Positions 28,712 through 37,283 are shown, counted from the first letter of the stretch. The stretch: 64,000 nt of DNA from Kitasatospora sp. NBC_01266 (GCF_036242395.1 NZ_CP108458.1:5518001-5582000); one strand, 5' to 3'. Notes: a model not told the origin generated them from the sequence alone. Made by a program: numbers and translations.

Positions 28712-29533
28712 ATGCGGATCACCTCACGCAACGCCCGCTTCCAGCAGTGGGAGGCGTTGCTCAGCAACCGGAACAAGCGCCAGCGGTCCAGGGAGTTCCT
28801 GGTCCAGGGCGTCCGCCCGATCTCGCTGGCGGTGGAGTACGGCTGGCCGATCCGCGCCCTGGTCTACGACGCGGGTCGGCGGCTCTCGGGCTGGGCCGCC
28901 GAACTGCTGCGCACGGTGGACACCGAGACCGTCGCGATGGCCCCGGAGCTGCTGGCCGAGCTGGGCGAGAAGAACGAGGACGCCCCCGAGCTGATCGCGG
29001 TCGTCGAGCTCCCCGCCGACGACCTGGACCGGATCCCGGTCCGCGACGACTTCCTCGGCGTCCTCTTCGACCGCCCGACCAGCCCCGGCAACATCGGCAG
29101 CATCCTGCGCTCGGCCGACGCCTTCGGCGCGCACGGGATGATCGTCTCCGGCCACGCGGCCGACGTCTACGACGCCAAGTCGGTGCGGGCCAGCACCGGT
29201 TCACTCTTCGCGCTGCCGGCGGTCCGGGTCCCCTCGCACCGCGAGGTGGCCGACTGGGTCTCGCGCGAACGGGCGGCCGGCTGCCCGATGGTGCTGGTCG
29301 GCACGGACGAGCGCGGCGACTGCGAGGTCTTCGACTTCGACTTCACCCAGCCCACCCTGCTGCTGATCGGCAACGAGACGGCCGGGCTGAGCACCGCCTG
29401 GCGCGAGCTGTGCGACTACACGGTGAGCATCCCGATGACGGGCTCGGCCAGTTCGCTCAACGCGGCGAACGCGGCGACGGCAGTGCTGTACGAGGCGGCG
29501 CGCCAGCGGATCGCGGCGGGCCGGCGGGGCTGA
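28712..29533 (+). CDS. TrmH/SpoU-family RNA 2'-O-methyltransferase
   Basis: A 273-residue SPOUT methyltransferase. The N-terminal domain (RITSRNARFQQWEALLSNRNKRQRSREFLVQGVRPISLAVE) is the substrate-binding part. The knotted domain has GVLFDRPTSPGNIGSILRSADAFGAHGMI, LLIGNETAGLSTAWRELCDYTVSIPMTGSASSLNAANAATAVLYEA, i.e. SpoU motifs 1-3. The target, tRNA or 23S rRNA, cannot be fixed from sequence. It closes an operon already devoted to tRNA modification. Confidence 0.92.
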   Translation: MRITSRNARFQQWEALLSNRNKRQRSREFLVQGVRPISLAVEYGWPIRALVYDAGRRLSGWAAELLRTVDTETVAMAPELLAELGEKNEDAPELIAVVELPADDLDRIPVRDDFLGVLFDRPTSPGNIGSILRSADAFGAHGMIVSGHAADVYDAKSVRASTGSLFALPAVRVPSHREVADWVSRERAAGCPMVLVGTDERGDCEVFDFDFTQPTLLLIGNETAGLSTAWRELCDYTVSIPMTGSASSLNAANAATAVLYEAARQRIAAGRRG

Positions 29534-29590
29534 CGGCCTCATCCGATATGGTCTCGCTCGCACAGGATGATCACACGATGGGGGATGGAC

Positions 29591-30478
29591 GTGCGGGCGA
29601 TACACATCGCGGCGGCGGTGGCGGCTTCGGCTGCTCTGACGGGGGCGCTGGCGGGGTGTGGCACCGTGCGGGCCGGGACGGTGACGTCGGCGGGGCCGAC
29701 TTCCGCGACGGTGGCGGTGGGTGCGGCCGCGCAGCTGCAGAAGGCCGGGGACAGCACCAGCGCGGCGAAGTCGGCGAAGGTGCTGGAGACCATCACCGAG
29801 GCGGGCCAGACCCGCACGGCCACGGGCGAGTTGTCCTGGGCGAACGGTACGCAGTCGGTGCTGCACATGCAGGTGTCCGCGGCTGAGCAGGCCAAGGTCG
29901 GCTCGGACGGCACGGCCGACGCCGTGTACACACCCACCGCGATGTTCCTCAACCCGCACGCGGACGCCCAGTTCACCCAGGCCCTCGGCGGTGCCCACTG
30001 GATGGAGTTCGACTTCGCCGACCTGGCCAGAACCCAGGGCAGCGCGGGCGCCGCGTTCCAGGCTGAGGCCAAGAGCGCGGACCCGCTCACCCTGGTCCGG
30101 GCGCTCGTCGTCACCGGGAAGGTGACCAGCGCCGGGCCCGAGTCCATCAGCGGCATCCCGACCACCCACTACACCGCCGACCTGACGCCCGCCGACCTGG
30201 CCGGCACCAACGCCTCGGCGGCGGACCGCGAGCAGCTGGGAATCATGCAGCAGCTGCTGAAGGCCAGGGGAGTCACCAACGACCACATCGACCTCTGGGT
30301 CGACAGCAACAACCTGCTGGTGAAGAAGGACGAGAAGCTGGCCACCGCGACCGGCACGCAGGAGATCGCGGTGAGCTACTCGGACTACGGCGTCCAGTTC
30401 GCGGCCACGCCGCCCGCCGCCTACGACACGTTCAACGCCGGCAAGCCGCTGGCGAGCAAGCAGCCGGGCGTGAGCTGA
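29591..30478 (+). CDS. Putative lipoprotein, LppX/LprG-like layout
   Basis: A 295-residue exported protein. GTG 29591 lies 5 nt after GGGGGAT; an ATG at 29585 is only 1 nt from it. The signal peptide ends ALTGALAGCG (lipobox). The mature part has KVLETITEAGQTRTATGELSWA, then TTHYTADLTPADLAG, then DLWVDSNNLLVKKDEKLA and SYSDYGVQFAATPPAAYDTF. This order of a beta-rich body ending in a DYG-x-P segment is common in actinobacterial LppX/LprG-like lipoproteins. Lipid carriage is possible but not shown. Confidence 0.75.
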   Translation: MRAIHIAAAVAASAALTGALAGCGTVRAGTVTSAGPTSATVAVGAAAQLQKAGDSTSAAKSAKVLETITEAGQTRTATGELSWANGTQSVLHMQVSAAEQAKVGSDGTADAVYTPTAMFLNPHADAQFTQALGGAHWMEFDFADLARTQGSAGAAFQAEAKSADPLTLVRALVVTGKVTSAGPESISGIPTTHYTADLTPADLAGTNASAADREQLGIMQQLLKARGVTNDHIDLWVDSNNLLVKKDEKLATATGTQEIAVSYSDYGVQFAATPPAAYDTFNAGKPLASKQPGVS

Positions 30479-30524
30479 CGGGGTGTGTGTTCGCACCCGG
30501 AGCAGCCCGTGAGAGGCTCGGTGC

Positions 30525-30609
30525 CATGTGCTCCGCCCGAACTCCGCGCCGCCAGGCGCTCGTCGCAGTGCCCGGTCGCCGAGGGTCAGGCGCGGCGGGG
30601 CTGTCGTGA
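30525..30609 (+). other. Possible 27-codon upstream ORF coupled to ccdA
   Basis: ATG at 30525 opens a 27-codon frame (MCSARTPRRQALVAVPGRRG then SGAAGLS) whose TGA overlaps the ccdA GTG. The ribosome site is weak (AGAGG, spacing 9), so this may be chance. The overlap geometry is that of a translationally coupled leader. Confidence 0.3.
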
Positions 30610-31400
30610 GCGGGCTCGCGCAGACCGTGCTCGCGCTGGACGGGAGCCGGACCATCACGTCGGGGGCGCTGGTGCTGGCGATACCGGTGGCGCTCTTCGC
30701 CGGCCTGGTGTCGTTCTTCTCGCCCTGTGTGCTGCCGCTGGTGCCCGGCTACCTGTCGTACGTCACCGGGTTCTCCGCTGTCGACCTCGCGGCCGCGGCG
30801 GGCCGCAGGCGGGGGAGGGTGCTGCTCGGTTCGGTGCTCTTCATCGCCGGGTTCACGGCGGTCTTCGTCTCCGAAGGCGTGCTCTTCGGCTCGTTCGGCA
30901 GCTATCTGCTGGACTACAAACGCCCCATCGAACTGGTCTCCGGCGCGCTCACCGTCCTCATGGGTCTGGCCTTCGCGGGCTTCCTGCCGGGGTTCACGCA
31001 GCGGGAGTTCAGGTCGCACCGCAGGCCGACCGTCGGGCTGATCGGGGCTCCCGTGCTGGGCGTGGTGTTCGGTGTCGGCTGGGCGCCGTGCCTGGGGCCG
31101 ACGCTCAGCGCGGTGCAGATGCTCGCGATGGAGCAGGCCAGTGCGGGGCGCGGGGCACTGCTGAGCGCGGTCTACTGTGCCGGGCTCGGGCTGCCTTTCG
31201 TGGTCGCGGCGGTGGCTTTCCGGCGGGCGCTCGGTGCGTTCGGCTGGGTCAAGCGCCACTACCAGGGGGTCATGCGGGTGGGCGGCGCCCTGCTGGTGCT
31301 GGTCGGCGTGCTGCTGCTGACCGGAGTCTGGGACCAGGTGGTCGACGTCATCCGGCACTGGGCCGGCGAGTTGGACCAGTCGGGCCCGATCTCGGTCTAG
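30606..31400 (+). CDS. ccdA: Cytochrome c biogenesis / thiol transport protein CcdA
   Basis: A 264-residue membrane protein that carries reducing equivalents across the membrane to extracytoplasmic thioredoxin-like proteins. The two redox Cys segments are FFSPCVLPLVPGYLSYV and GVGWAPCLGPTLSAV, each in a hydrophobic helix, as in DsbD/CcdA. Six spans are visible. No ResA/ResB/ResC gene is adjacent, so this is a stand-alone CcdA rather than the usual ccsBA cluster member. It is convergent with the methyltransferase gene, 19 nt apart. Confidence 0.9.
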   Translation: MSGLAQTVLALDGSRTITSGALVLAIPVALFAGLVSFFSPCVLPLVPGYLSYVTGFSAVDLAAAAGRRRGRVLLGSVLFIAGFTAVFVSEGVLFGSFGSYLLDYKRPIELVSGALTVLMGLAFAGFLPGFTQREFRSHRRPTVGLIGAPVLGVVFGVGWAPCLGPTLSAVQMLAMEQASAGRGALLSAVYCAGLGLPFVVAAVAFRRALGAFGWVKRHYQGVMRVGGALLVLVGVLLLTGVWDQVVDVIRHWAGELDQSGPISV

Positions 31401-31419
31401 CGCGGCGCCGGTTCGGTCT

Positions 31420-32367
31420 TCACCGTCGCCGGGCCAGCGTCACCCCGTCCCGCACCGGCAGCATCACCGACTCGACCCGCTCGTCGCCCGCGATGAGGTC
31501 GTTGAGCCGGCGCATCGCCAGGTGGTGGTCCTCCTGGTAGGCGGGGTCGAGCACCCGGCCGCCGAGGAAGACGTTGTCCAGCACCACCAGGCCACCCGGA
31601 CGCAGCCGCCGCACGATCTCCTCGTAGTAGGCGGGGTAGTTGCCCTTGTCCGCGTCGATGAAGGCGAGGTCGATGACCGCCTCGGCCGGCAGGGCGCGCA
31701 GGGTCTCCAGGGCCGGGGCGATCCTGAGGTCGATCCGGTCGGCCACCCCGGCCTGCTCCCAGGCGGCGCGCGCGATGGCGGTCCACTCCTCGCTCACGTC
31801 GCAGGTGAGCAGGCGGCCGCCCGCGGCCAGGCCGCGGGCGATGCAGATGGAGGAGTAGCCGGTGAAGGTGCCCACCTCGACGGCGAACCGGGCGCCGGTC
31901 AGGCCGGTCAGCATGGTCAGCAGCGTGCCCTCGTCGTGGGAGACCTGCATCCCCGCCGCGTTCCCGGTGGCTTCCCGGGTGGTGGCGGCCAGTTCGCGGA
32001 GCGGCTGGTCGGCCGGCGTGCAGTGGGCCAGCAGGTAGTCGTCCACCACCCGGTCGAGGATCTCCAGGTCCGGGCCCGCCGTGGGTTCGGTCCAGTCGAC
32101 GCTCAGCTCCTCCTCGGTGGCGAAGCGCACCAGGTGGCGGGCGACCACGTCCTGGACCTGGGCCAGCCGCTCGGTGTCCTCGGCGGTGGCGATCAGCCGC
32201 AGTCCGCCGCGGTGGGCGGCGAGCACGCAGCTCCCGGCGGCGACCGTGACGGTGCCCCGGTCGTCGGCCGTCAGCCGGGCGTCGGCCTTGTGGCCCAGGT
32301 GGGAGACGAGCTGCTTGAGGTAGTTGGCGGGGCGGTCGGTGGCGACCAGGGCGGTGGAGACGGGCAT
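31420..32367 (-). CDS. DUF2218 - O-methyltransferase fusion protein
   Basis: A 315-residue protein with two parts. Residues 1 to about 98 (STALVATDRPANYLKQLVSH, LGHKADARLTADD, GGLRLIATAEDTERLAQVQDVV, RHLVRFATEEELSVDW) match the DUF2218 plan. Residues from about 100 on form a class I SAM methyltransferase of the caffeoyl-CoA/COMT-like group: AVEVGTFTGYSSICIARGL (SAM site), LAFIDADKGNYPAYYEEIV and GGLVVLDNVFLGGRVLD (metal-binding Asp/Asn). It starts at ATG 32367 with GGAGGG upstream and is divergent from an ArsR-type regulator. The substrate is unknown. Confidence 0.85.
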   Translation of the reverse strand: MPVSTALVATDRPANYLKQLVSHLGHKADARLTADDRGTVTVAAGSCVLAAHRGGLRLIATAEDTERLAQVQDVVARHLVRFATEEELSVDWTEPTAGPDLEILDRVVDDYLLAHCTPADQPLRELAATTREATGNAAGMQVSHDEGTLLTMLTGLTGARFAVEVGTFTGYSSICIARGLAAGGRLLTCDVSEEWTAIARAAWEQAGVADRIDLRIAPALETLRALPAEAVIDLAFIDADKGNYPAYYEEIVRRLRPGGLVVLDNVFLGGRVLDPAYQEDHHLAMRRLNDLIAGDERVESVMLPVRDGVTLARRR

Positions 32368-32396
32368 GCGGTCCCTCCATCGGGGAGTAAAGTGTT

Positions 32397-32467
32397 GAGA
32401 ATTCTCGTCGCTTTGGCGGGGCCGATTCTGGCGCGGCGTCAGGCCGCTTGTCAAAGCATCGAGATTT
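32397..32467. promoter_or_regulatory. Candidate ArsR operator pair in divergent promoter region
   Basis: Two 18-nt elements face each other: 32400-32417 (AATTCTCGTCGCTTTGGC) and the complement of 32450-32467 (AAATCTCGATGCTTTGAC) agree at 14 of 18 positions. The first also overlaps a perfect palindrome GAGAATTCTC at 32397-32406. The region is less GC-rich than its surroundings and lies between the methyltransferase and regulator starts. Confidence 0.6.
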
Positions 32468-32483
32468 ATGGACACTTTCCGGC

Positions 32484-33011
32484 ATGGCAGAAAACGACCT
32501 GGTCCTCCGCTCGCCCGAGCAGTTCAAGGCCCTCGGCCACCCGGTCCGCCACCGCCTGGTGAACATGCTGCGACAGCGGCCGGCCACGCTGCGCCAGCTC
32601 GCGGCGGGCCTCGGGGCGGCCAAGGGGACGGTCGGCTACCACGTGCGGGTGCTGAGGGAGGCCGGGCTGGTCCATCTCGCGGAGACCCGGCAGGTGCGCG
32701 GCGGCACCGAGCAGTACTTCGCACTGGTCAGCAAGGGCTTCACGTTCCACGAGGAGGTCGAGGGCGGCCCGCAGTTCCTGATCGACGCGGCGCTCGGCGA
32801 GATGCTCCCGCCGCGCCCCGGGCAGGCCGAGCACACCGTGCTGCGCCACCTCTGGCTCTCCGACGAGGAGGCCCACGCCCTGGCGGCGCGACTGCGCGAG
32901 CAGGCCGAAGAGCGGCTCACGGTCGACAAGTCCCGTGGCGCGCCCTACGGCCTGCTGGTCTGCCTCTTTCCGGCCGACATCCCCACCCTGGGCCCCGACG
33001 ACGCGGGCTGA
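32484..33011 (+). CDS. ArsR-type winged-helix transcriptional regulator
   Basis: A 175-residue regulator from ATG 32484. The HTH is SPEQFKALGHPVRHRLVNMLRQRPATLRQLAAGLGAAKGTVGYHVRVLREAGLVHLAETRQVRGGTEQYFALV, i.e. an ArsR/YdfH-like domain with the beta-wing RGGTEQYF. The C-terminal 85 residues form a helical part ending LVCLFPADIPTLGP. No Cys metal site is present, so it probably senses something other than metal ions. It is the likely controller of the divergent methyltransferase fusion. Confidence 0.88.
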   Translation: MAENDLVLRSPEQFKALGHPVRHRLVNMLRQRPATLRQLAAGLGAAKGTVGYHVRVLREAGLVHLAETRQVRGGTEQYFALVSKGFTFHEEVEGGPQFLIDAALGEMLPPRPGQAEHTVLRHLWLSDEEAHALAARLREQAEERLTVDKSRGAPYGLLVCLFPADIPTLGPDDAG

Positions 33012-33044
33012 CCCCCGTCCGGCCCGCACCGCCGGCCGCGCGGC

Positions 33045-35408
33045 TCACTCGCTGCGCAGCACCTCCGCGATGGTCAGCCGCGCCGCCGACCGGGCCGGGA
33101 GCAGCGCGCCCAGCACCGCGATGGCCAGCCCGGAGAGTACCACCAGGGTGAGCGCGCCGGGGTGCCAGACGTTCAGCATGCTCGGCGGCAGATCGAGGCC
33201 CACCGCGCTGGTCATCGCGGGCAGGACCACCCGGTGCACGGCGATCCCCAGCGGGACGCCGATCAGACCGCCGACCGCACCCAGCGCCGCCATCGAGGTG
33301 ACCATCATCGACGTCACCTGGCGGGGCGTCATGCCGATCGACTTGAGCATGCCCAGGTCGCGACGGCGCTCGCGGGCGTTCAGCACCACGGTGTTGAAGA
33401 CGCCGAGTGCCGCGACCGTGCCCAGCAGCACGCTGAGCAGCGTGGAGGTGCCGATGATGGTGACCTGGATGTTGTTGGTACCGCCGGCCGGGGAGGGCTC
33501 CAGACCGGGTTCGGCCGCCTTGGCCGCGGCGTCGTAGGTGTCGACATCGGTGCCGTGGGCGAGGTGCACCCAGTACTGGTTGACGTAGTTCTCGGCCGTG
33601 GCTTGCGGCACCATGGCGGTCAACGCCGACCAGGGGGCCTCCACCTCGTCCGGGCCGCCGCTGCCGTCCTCGCCGACCAGGGTCACCACCCGCTGGTGGC
33701 CGTCCAGTTCCATGGTCACCCGGTCGCCCAGCTTCAGGCCGCGCTTGTGCAGGAACGACGATCCCACCACCGCCTCGTCCGGCCCGTTCGCCCAGTGGCC
33801 GCTGAACAACTGCACCGGACTGCCGGACGGCCAGCCGGACCCGCGGAGGAACCAGGTGTGGACGTTCTGGTTCTCGCCCGCCAGGCCGACCAGGACCGGC
33901 GCCGCGGCGATCACCGAGCCGCTGCCGGGCAGGGACCGCAGCATGCTCTCGATCTGCGGGTCCGTCAGCTTCGGCGGGATCTGGCCGGCCACGCTCGGAT
34001 CACCGGCGTAGAACGTCGTGTCGACCCGCCAGCTGCTGCTGTCGCGGCTGTTCATCATCACGTTGACCGAGTTGGTGAGCCCGGTCGTCAGGGTCACCGT
34101 GAGCACGCCCATGACGATCGACATCATGGTCAGCCCGGTTCGCCAGGGCCGGGCGAACGGCAGGCCCAGGCCCAGGCTGACCGAACGCGGCAGCCGGGTC
34201 CCGCCGAGCCGGCGCTGCACCCGCAGGCCGCGTCCGGCGGTCGGCGCGCTGCCCGCGCTGATCGCCCGGGCGGCGGACAGCCCGTGCGCGCGCAGGGCGG
34301 GCAGCAGGGCCGCGAGCAGCACCAGCGCGGGCATGCCCACCAGCGTCGCCACCTGGACCCAGGGGCTGAGGGTGGGGCGGATGTACCCGGAGTTGTACCC
34401 GGAGAACGACATTTGCAGCAGCGGCTTCGCGGCCATGCCGCCGAGCACGGTGCCGAGCACGCCGCCCACCACGCCCGGAACCAGCATCATCAGCAGGTAG
34501 ACCGACACCACCTGGTTCGGCGTGAACCCCAGCGCCTTGAGCACCCCGATGTGCCGGTAGCCGGAGACCACGGCGCCGCTGACCACGTTGGCGGTGATCA
34601 GCACCGCGACCACCAGGCCCAGGACGCCGAAGGCCATCAGGAACGGGACGTAGGCGTTGGCCGTGTTGGTCAGGTCCCACTTGACCGTCAGGTAGGAGAG
34701 CGAACCGCGCACCGAGCCCGGCGGCAGCCCGGCGGTGACCGTGGCCAGGTCGGCCCCGACCTGGGAGTCGCTGGCGGCGTCCTTGAACCGGTAGAGCACC
34801 TGGCTGGCGGTCGGGTGCATGGCGGCCAGCTGGTCGGGCGTCACCCAGGCGCCCGCGGTCTGGGTCAGGCTGGAGGCGAAGCCCACGATGGTCAGCGGTG
34901 GGGCGCCGGGTACCACGAGCCGGCTGCCGACCTCCTCGTACTTCGCGAAGGTCTCGCCGGGCGGCCGCATCAGCACCACCTCGCCGGGCCGCTGGACCCA
35001 GCGCCCGGTCCAGAGGTCCACCCGGTCCACCGGGCCGCCCGGATCCGCGCGGCCCACGAAGGTGATCGGGCCGAGCGGCGGGGTGTCCACGCCGGGGACG
35101 GGGAGCTTGTTGTCGGGCGGTGCGGTGAGCACGGTCTCGGCGAACGGACCGGCGACGGCGGTGACCCCGGGACGCCGCGCGGTCTGGCCGAGTTGGGCGT
35201 CGGTCACGTTGGCCGCGTCGTAGGTGACGGTGAGCTGGGCGCCGCGCTGCTGGGCGAAGGCGTTGTCGAAGGGTGCCGAGGCGGCGGCCATCAGGCCGAG
35301 GGCCACCACCAGCGTGACGGTGGAGGTGAGCACCACCAGCCCGATCACGAAGGTCTGCAGGCGCCGCCGCCGCACCGCCGCGCGCGAGGCGCGCCACACA
35401 GCACTCAT
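33045..35408 (-). CDS. ABC exporter permease, FtsX/MacB type with two FtsX domains
   Basis: A 787-residue membrane protein, starting ATG 35408 (MSAVWRASRAAVRRRRLQTFVIGLVVL). It has an N-terminal helix, an extracytoplasmic domain (about residues 50-235), a first FtsX block of four helices (AFGVLGLVVAVLITANVVSG through VVGGVLGTVLGGMAAKPL and VQVATLVGMPALVLLAALLPAL), a second extracytoplasmic domain, and a second FtsX block (LLSVLLGTVAALGVFNTVVLNARERRRDLGMLKSIGMTPRQV). The start overlaps the ATPase stop by 4 nt. Such exporters handle lipoproteins, antibiotics or peptides. Confidence 0.93.
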   Translation of the reverse strand: MSAVWRASRAAVRRRRLQTFVIGLVVLTSTVTLVVALGLMAAASAPFDNAFAQQRGAQLTVTYDAANVTDAQLGQTARRPGVTAVAGPFAETVLTAPPDNKLPVPGVDTPPLGPITFVGRADPGGPVDRVDLWTGRWVQRPGEVVLMRPPGETFAKYEEVGSRLVVPGAPPLTIVGFASSLTQTAGAWVTPDQLAAMHPTASQVLYRFKDAASDSQVGADLATVTAGLPPGSVRGSLSYLTVKWDLTNTANAYVPFLMAFGVLGLVVAVLITANVVSGAVVSGYRHIGVLKALGFTPNQVVSVYLLMMLVPGVVGGVLGTVLGGMAAKPLLQMSFSGYNSGYIRPTLSPWVQVATLVGMPALVLLAALLPALRAHGLSAARAISAGSAPTAGRGLRVQRRLGGTRLPRSVSLGLGLPFARPWRTGLTMMSIVMGVLTVTLTTGLTNSVNVMMNSRDSSSWRVDTTFYAGDPSVAGQIPPKLTDPQIESMLRSLPGSGSVIAAAPVLVGLAGENQNVHTWFLRGSGWPSGSPVQLFSGHWANGPDEAVVGSSFLHKRGLKLGDRVTMELDGHQRVVTLVGEDGSGGPDEVEAPWSALTAMVPQATAENYVNQYWVHLAHGTDVDTYDAAAKAAEPGLEPSPAGGTNNIQVTIIGTSTLLSVLLGTVAALGVFNTVVLNARERRRDLGMLKSIGMTPRQVTSMMVTSMAALGAVGGLIGVPLGIAVHRVVLPAMTSAVGLDLPPSMLNVWHPGALTLVVLSGLAIAVLGALLPARSAARLTIAEVLRSE

Positions 35409-36112
35409 GCGCTTCGCTCCAACGCCGTCTCCCGGGCCACCCGGCCGTCGGAGATCTCGATCAGCCGGCTCGCGCACCGGGTGGCCAACCGCTGGTCATG
35501 GGTGACCATCAGCAGCGTCTGGCCGATCTGGTTGAGGTCGATCAGCAGGTCCATCACCTGCTCACCGGCGTGGCTGTCCAGCGCGCCGGTCGGCTCGTCG
35601 GCCAGCAGCAGCGCCGGACGGTTCATCAGCGCCCGTGCCACGGCGACCCGTTGGCGCTCGCCGCCGCTGAGCACCGCGGGGTAGGCGTTGCGGCGGTCGG
35701 CGATGCCCAGCTCGTCCAGCAGCTCCAGCGCGCGGCGCCGGGCCTGCCCGGCCGGGGTGCCGGTCAACTGGGCGGCCAGCGCCACGTTGTCCAGCGCGGG
35801 CAGGTCGTCGATCAGGTTGAAGAACTGGAAGATCATGCCGATCCGCCGCCGCCGGAAGAGCGCCAGCCCGGTCTCGTTGAGCGCGCCCAGGTCCTCGCCG
35901 TGCACCAGCACGGAGCCGGCGGTCGGCCGGTCCAGGCCGGCGATCATGTTGAGCAGGGTGGACTTGCCGCACCCCGAGGGCCCCATCACCGCGACCGCCT
36001 CGCCGGCCCGGATCTCCAGCGACACGCCGTCGAGCGCTACCGACTCGCCGTACTCCTTGCGTACGCCGTCGAGGCGTACCACCACGTTTTCCGTACTCTC
36101 CGCACTGGTCAT
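35405..36112 (-). CDS. ABC exporter ATPase (MacB/LolD type)
   Basis: A 235-residue ATPase. Walker A is GPSGCGKSTLLNMIAGLD, the Q-loop MIFQFFNLIDDLPALDNVALAAQL, the signature LSGGERQRVAVARAL, Walker B LLLADEPTGALD, and the switch His is in LMVTHDQRLA. It is the first gene of a two-gene leftward operon with the FtsX-type permease (ATGA overlap). No dedicated regulator adjoins it, although an ArsR regulator lies at the far side of the permease. Confidence 0.95.
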   Translation of the reverse strand: MTSAESTENVVVRLDGVRKEYGESVALDGVSLEIRAGEAVAVMGPSGCGKSTLLNMIAGLDRPTAGSVLVHGEDLGALNETGLALFRRRRIGMIFQFFNLIDDLPALDNVALAAQLTGTPAGQARRRALELLDELGIADRRNAYPAVLSGGERQRVAVARALMNRPALLLADEPTGALDSHAGEQVMDLLIDLNQIGQTLLMVTHDQRLATRCASRLIEISDGRVARETALERSA

Positions 36113-36212
36113 GGCGGTAAAGCTAGGCGGGCGGCCCGGGGTGGCGAGTCAGCCCCCCGTGGTAACCCTGGCGCGGGGTCATCCCGCGGATGTACGGGCT
36201 ACCCTGCACCTC

Positions 36213-37262
36213 GTGACCACCGATGCGACCAGCGATCCGACCAGCGACCTGACCAGCGAAGAACCTGCCTTCCCCGCCCTGCTCGGCGCCGCCACCGGCG
36301 TCGGTTCGATGCCCGGTACCGACGCCCGCGAGGCCGCGAAGACCGCGGTCGGGGCCCTGGAGCAGCTGCCGTTCCTGCCCGAGCTGCCGGCCCGCGGCCC
36401 CGGGGCGGACATGATCGGGCGCAGCGCCGGCCTGCTGGTGGAGCTGTTCGCCCAGGTCGAGCCGAGCGGCTGGCGGTTCGCCGACCGGCCGGGCCGCGAC
36501 ACCCGGCGCGCGCACTCCTGGCTGGGCGAGGACCTGGACGCGCTGGAGGAGTTCACCCAGGGGTACACCGGCGCGCTGAAGGTGCAGGCGGTCGGCCCGT
36601 GGACGCTGGCCGCCGCCGTCGAACTGCGGCACGGCGAGAAGGCGCTGGCCGACCCCGGTGCCTGCCGGGACATCGCCGGCTCGCTCACCGAGGGCCTGCG
36701 CCGCCACCTCGCCGAACTGCGCAAGCGGGTGCCGGGCGCCCGACTGGTCCTCCAACTGGACGAGCCCTCGCTGCCCGCCGTGCTGGCCGGTGCGGTGAAG
36801 ACCGCCAGCGGCTTCCAGCGGCTGCGCGTGGTGGACCGGCAGCGGGCGGAGGAGGCGCTGCGCGAGCTGATCCGCGCGCTGGACGTACCGGTGATCGTCC
36901 ACTCCTGCGCGCCCGAGGTGCCAATCCCCTTGCTGCGCCGGGCCGGTGTCGCGGGCATCTCGCTGGACTTCGCTCTGCTGACGGAGCGTGAGGACGAGGA
37001 GATCGGCGAGGCCGTCGAGGCGGGGACGGTCTTCCTCGCCGGAGTGGTGCCCTCCACTGAAGCGGGAATGTCGGACCCGGCCGGTAGTGTCACCGGTGTC
37101 AGGACGTTGTGGCGCAGGCTCGGACTCGATCCGGAACTGCTGGGCCGCCGCGTGCTGGTGACGCCGACCTGCGGGCTGGCGGGCGCGAGCCCGGCCTATG
37201 CGCGGCAGGCGCTGTCACTCAGCGTGAGGGGAGCCCAGAGCCTGGTGGACAACCCGGTGTAG
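36213..37262 (+). CDS. MetE C-terminal-like (cobalamin-independent methionine synthase family) protein
   Basis: A 349-residue single-domain protein from GTG 36213. It corresponds to the catalytic barrel only: GVGSMPGTDAREAAK near the start, LQLDEPSLPAVLAG, VIVHSCAPEVPIPLLRRAGVAGISLDFA, and PTCGLAGASPAYARQAL. The zinc-type ligands His/Cys (HSC) and the late Cys (PTCGL) are kept. It lacks the N-terminal folate-binding half of full MetE (about 750 residues), so it may be a methionine synthase using another methyl donor. It precedes ligA by 21 nt, an arrangement I recall from other streptomycetes. Confidence 0.85.
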   Translation: MTTDATSDPTSDLTSEEPAFPALLGAATGVGSMPGTDAREAAKTAVGALEQLPFLPELPARGPGADMIGRSAGLLVELFAQVEPSGWRFADRPGRDTRRAHSWLGEDLDALEEFTQGYTGALKVQAVGPWTLAAAVELRHGEKALADPGACRDIAGSLTEGLRRHLAELRKRVPGARLVLQLDEPSLPAVLAGAVKTASGFQRLRVVDRQRAEEALRELIRALDVPVIVHSCAPEVPIPLLRRAGVAGISLDFALLTEREDEEIGEAVEAGTVFLAGVVPSTEAGMSDPAGSVTGVRTLWRRLGLDPELLGRRVLVTPTCGLAGASPAYARQALSLSVRGAQSLVDNPV

Positions 37263-37283
37263 CGGTTCAACAGGAGGCGAACG

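Noticed and set aside
29534..36112. The lipoprotein-CcdA-methyltransferase-ABC stretch as a genomic island
   Set aside because: It looks more accessory than its flanks, but there is no integrase, tRNA, flanking repeat or clear change in base composition to support an island.
36123..36902. Leftward frame opposite the MetE-like gene
   Set aside because: The rightward frame has the HSC and PTCGL motifs; the leftward one has none.
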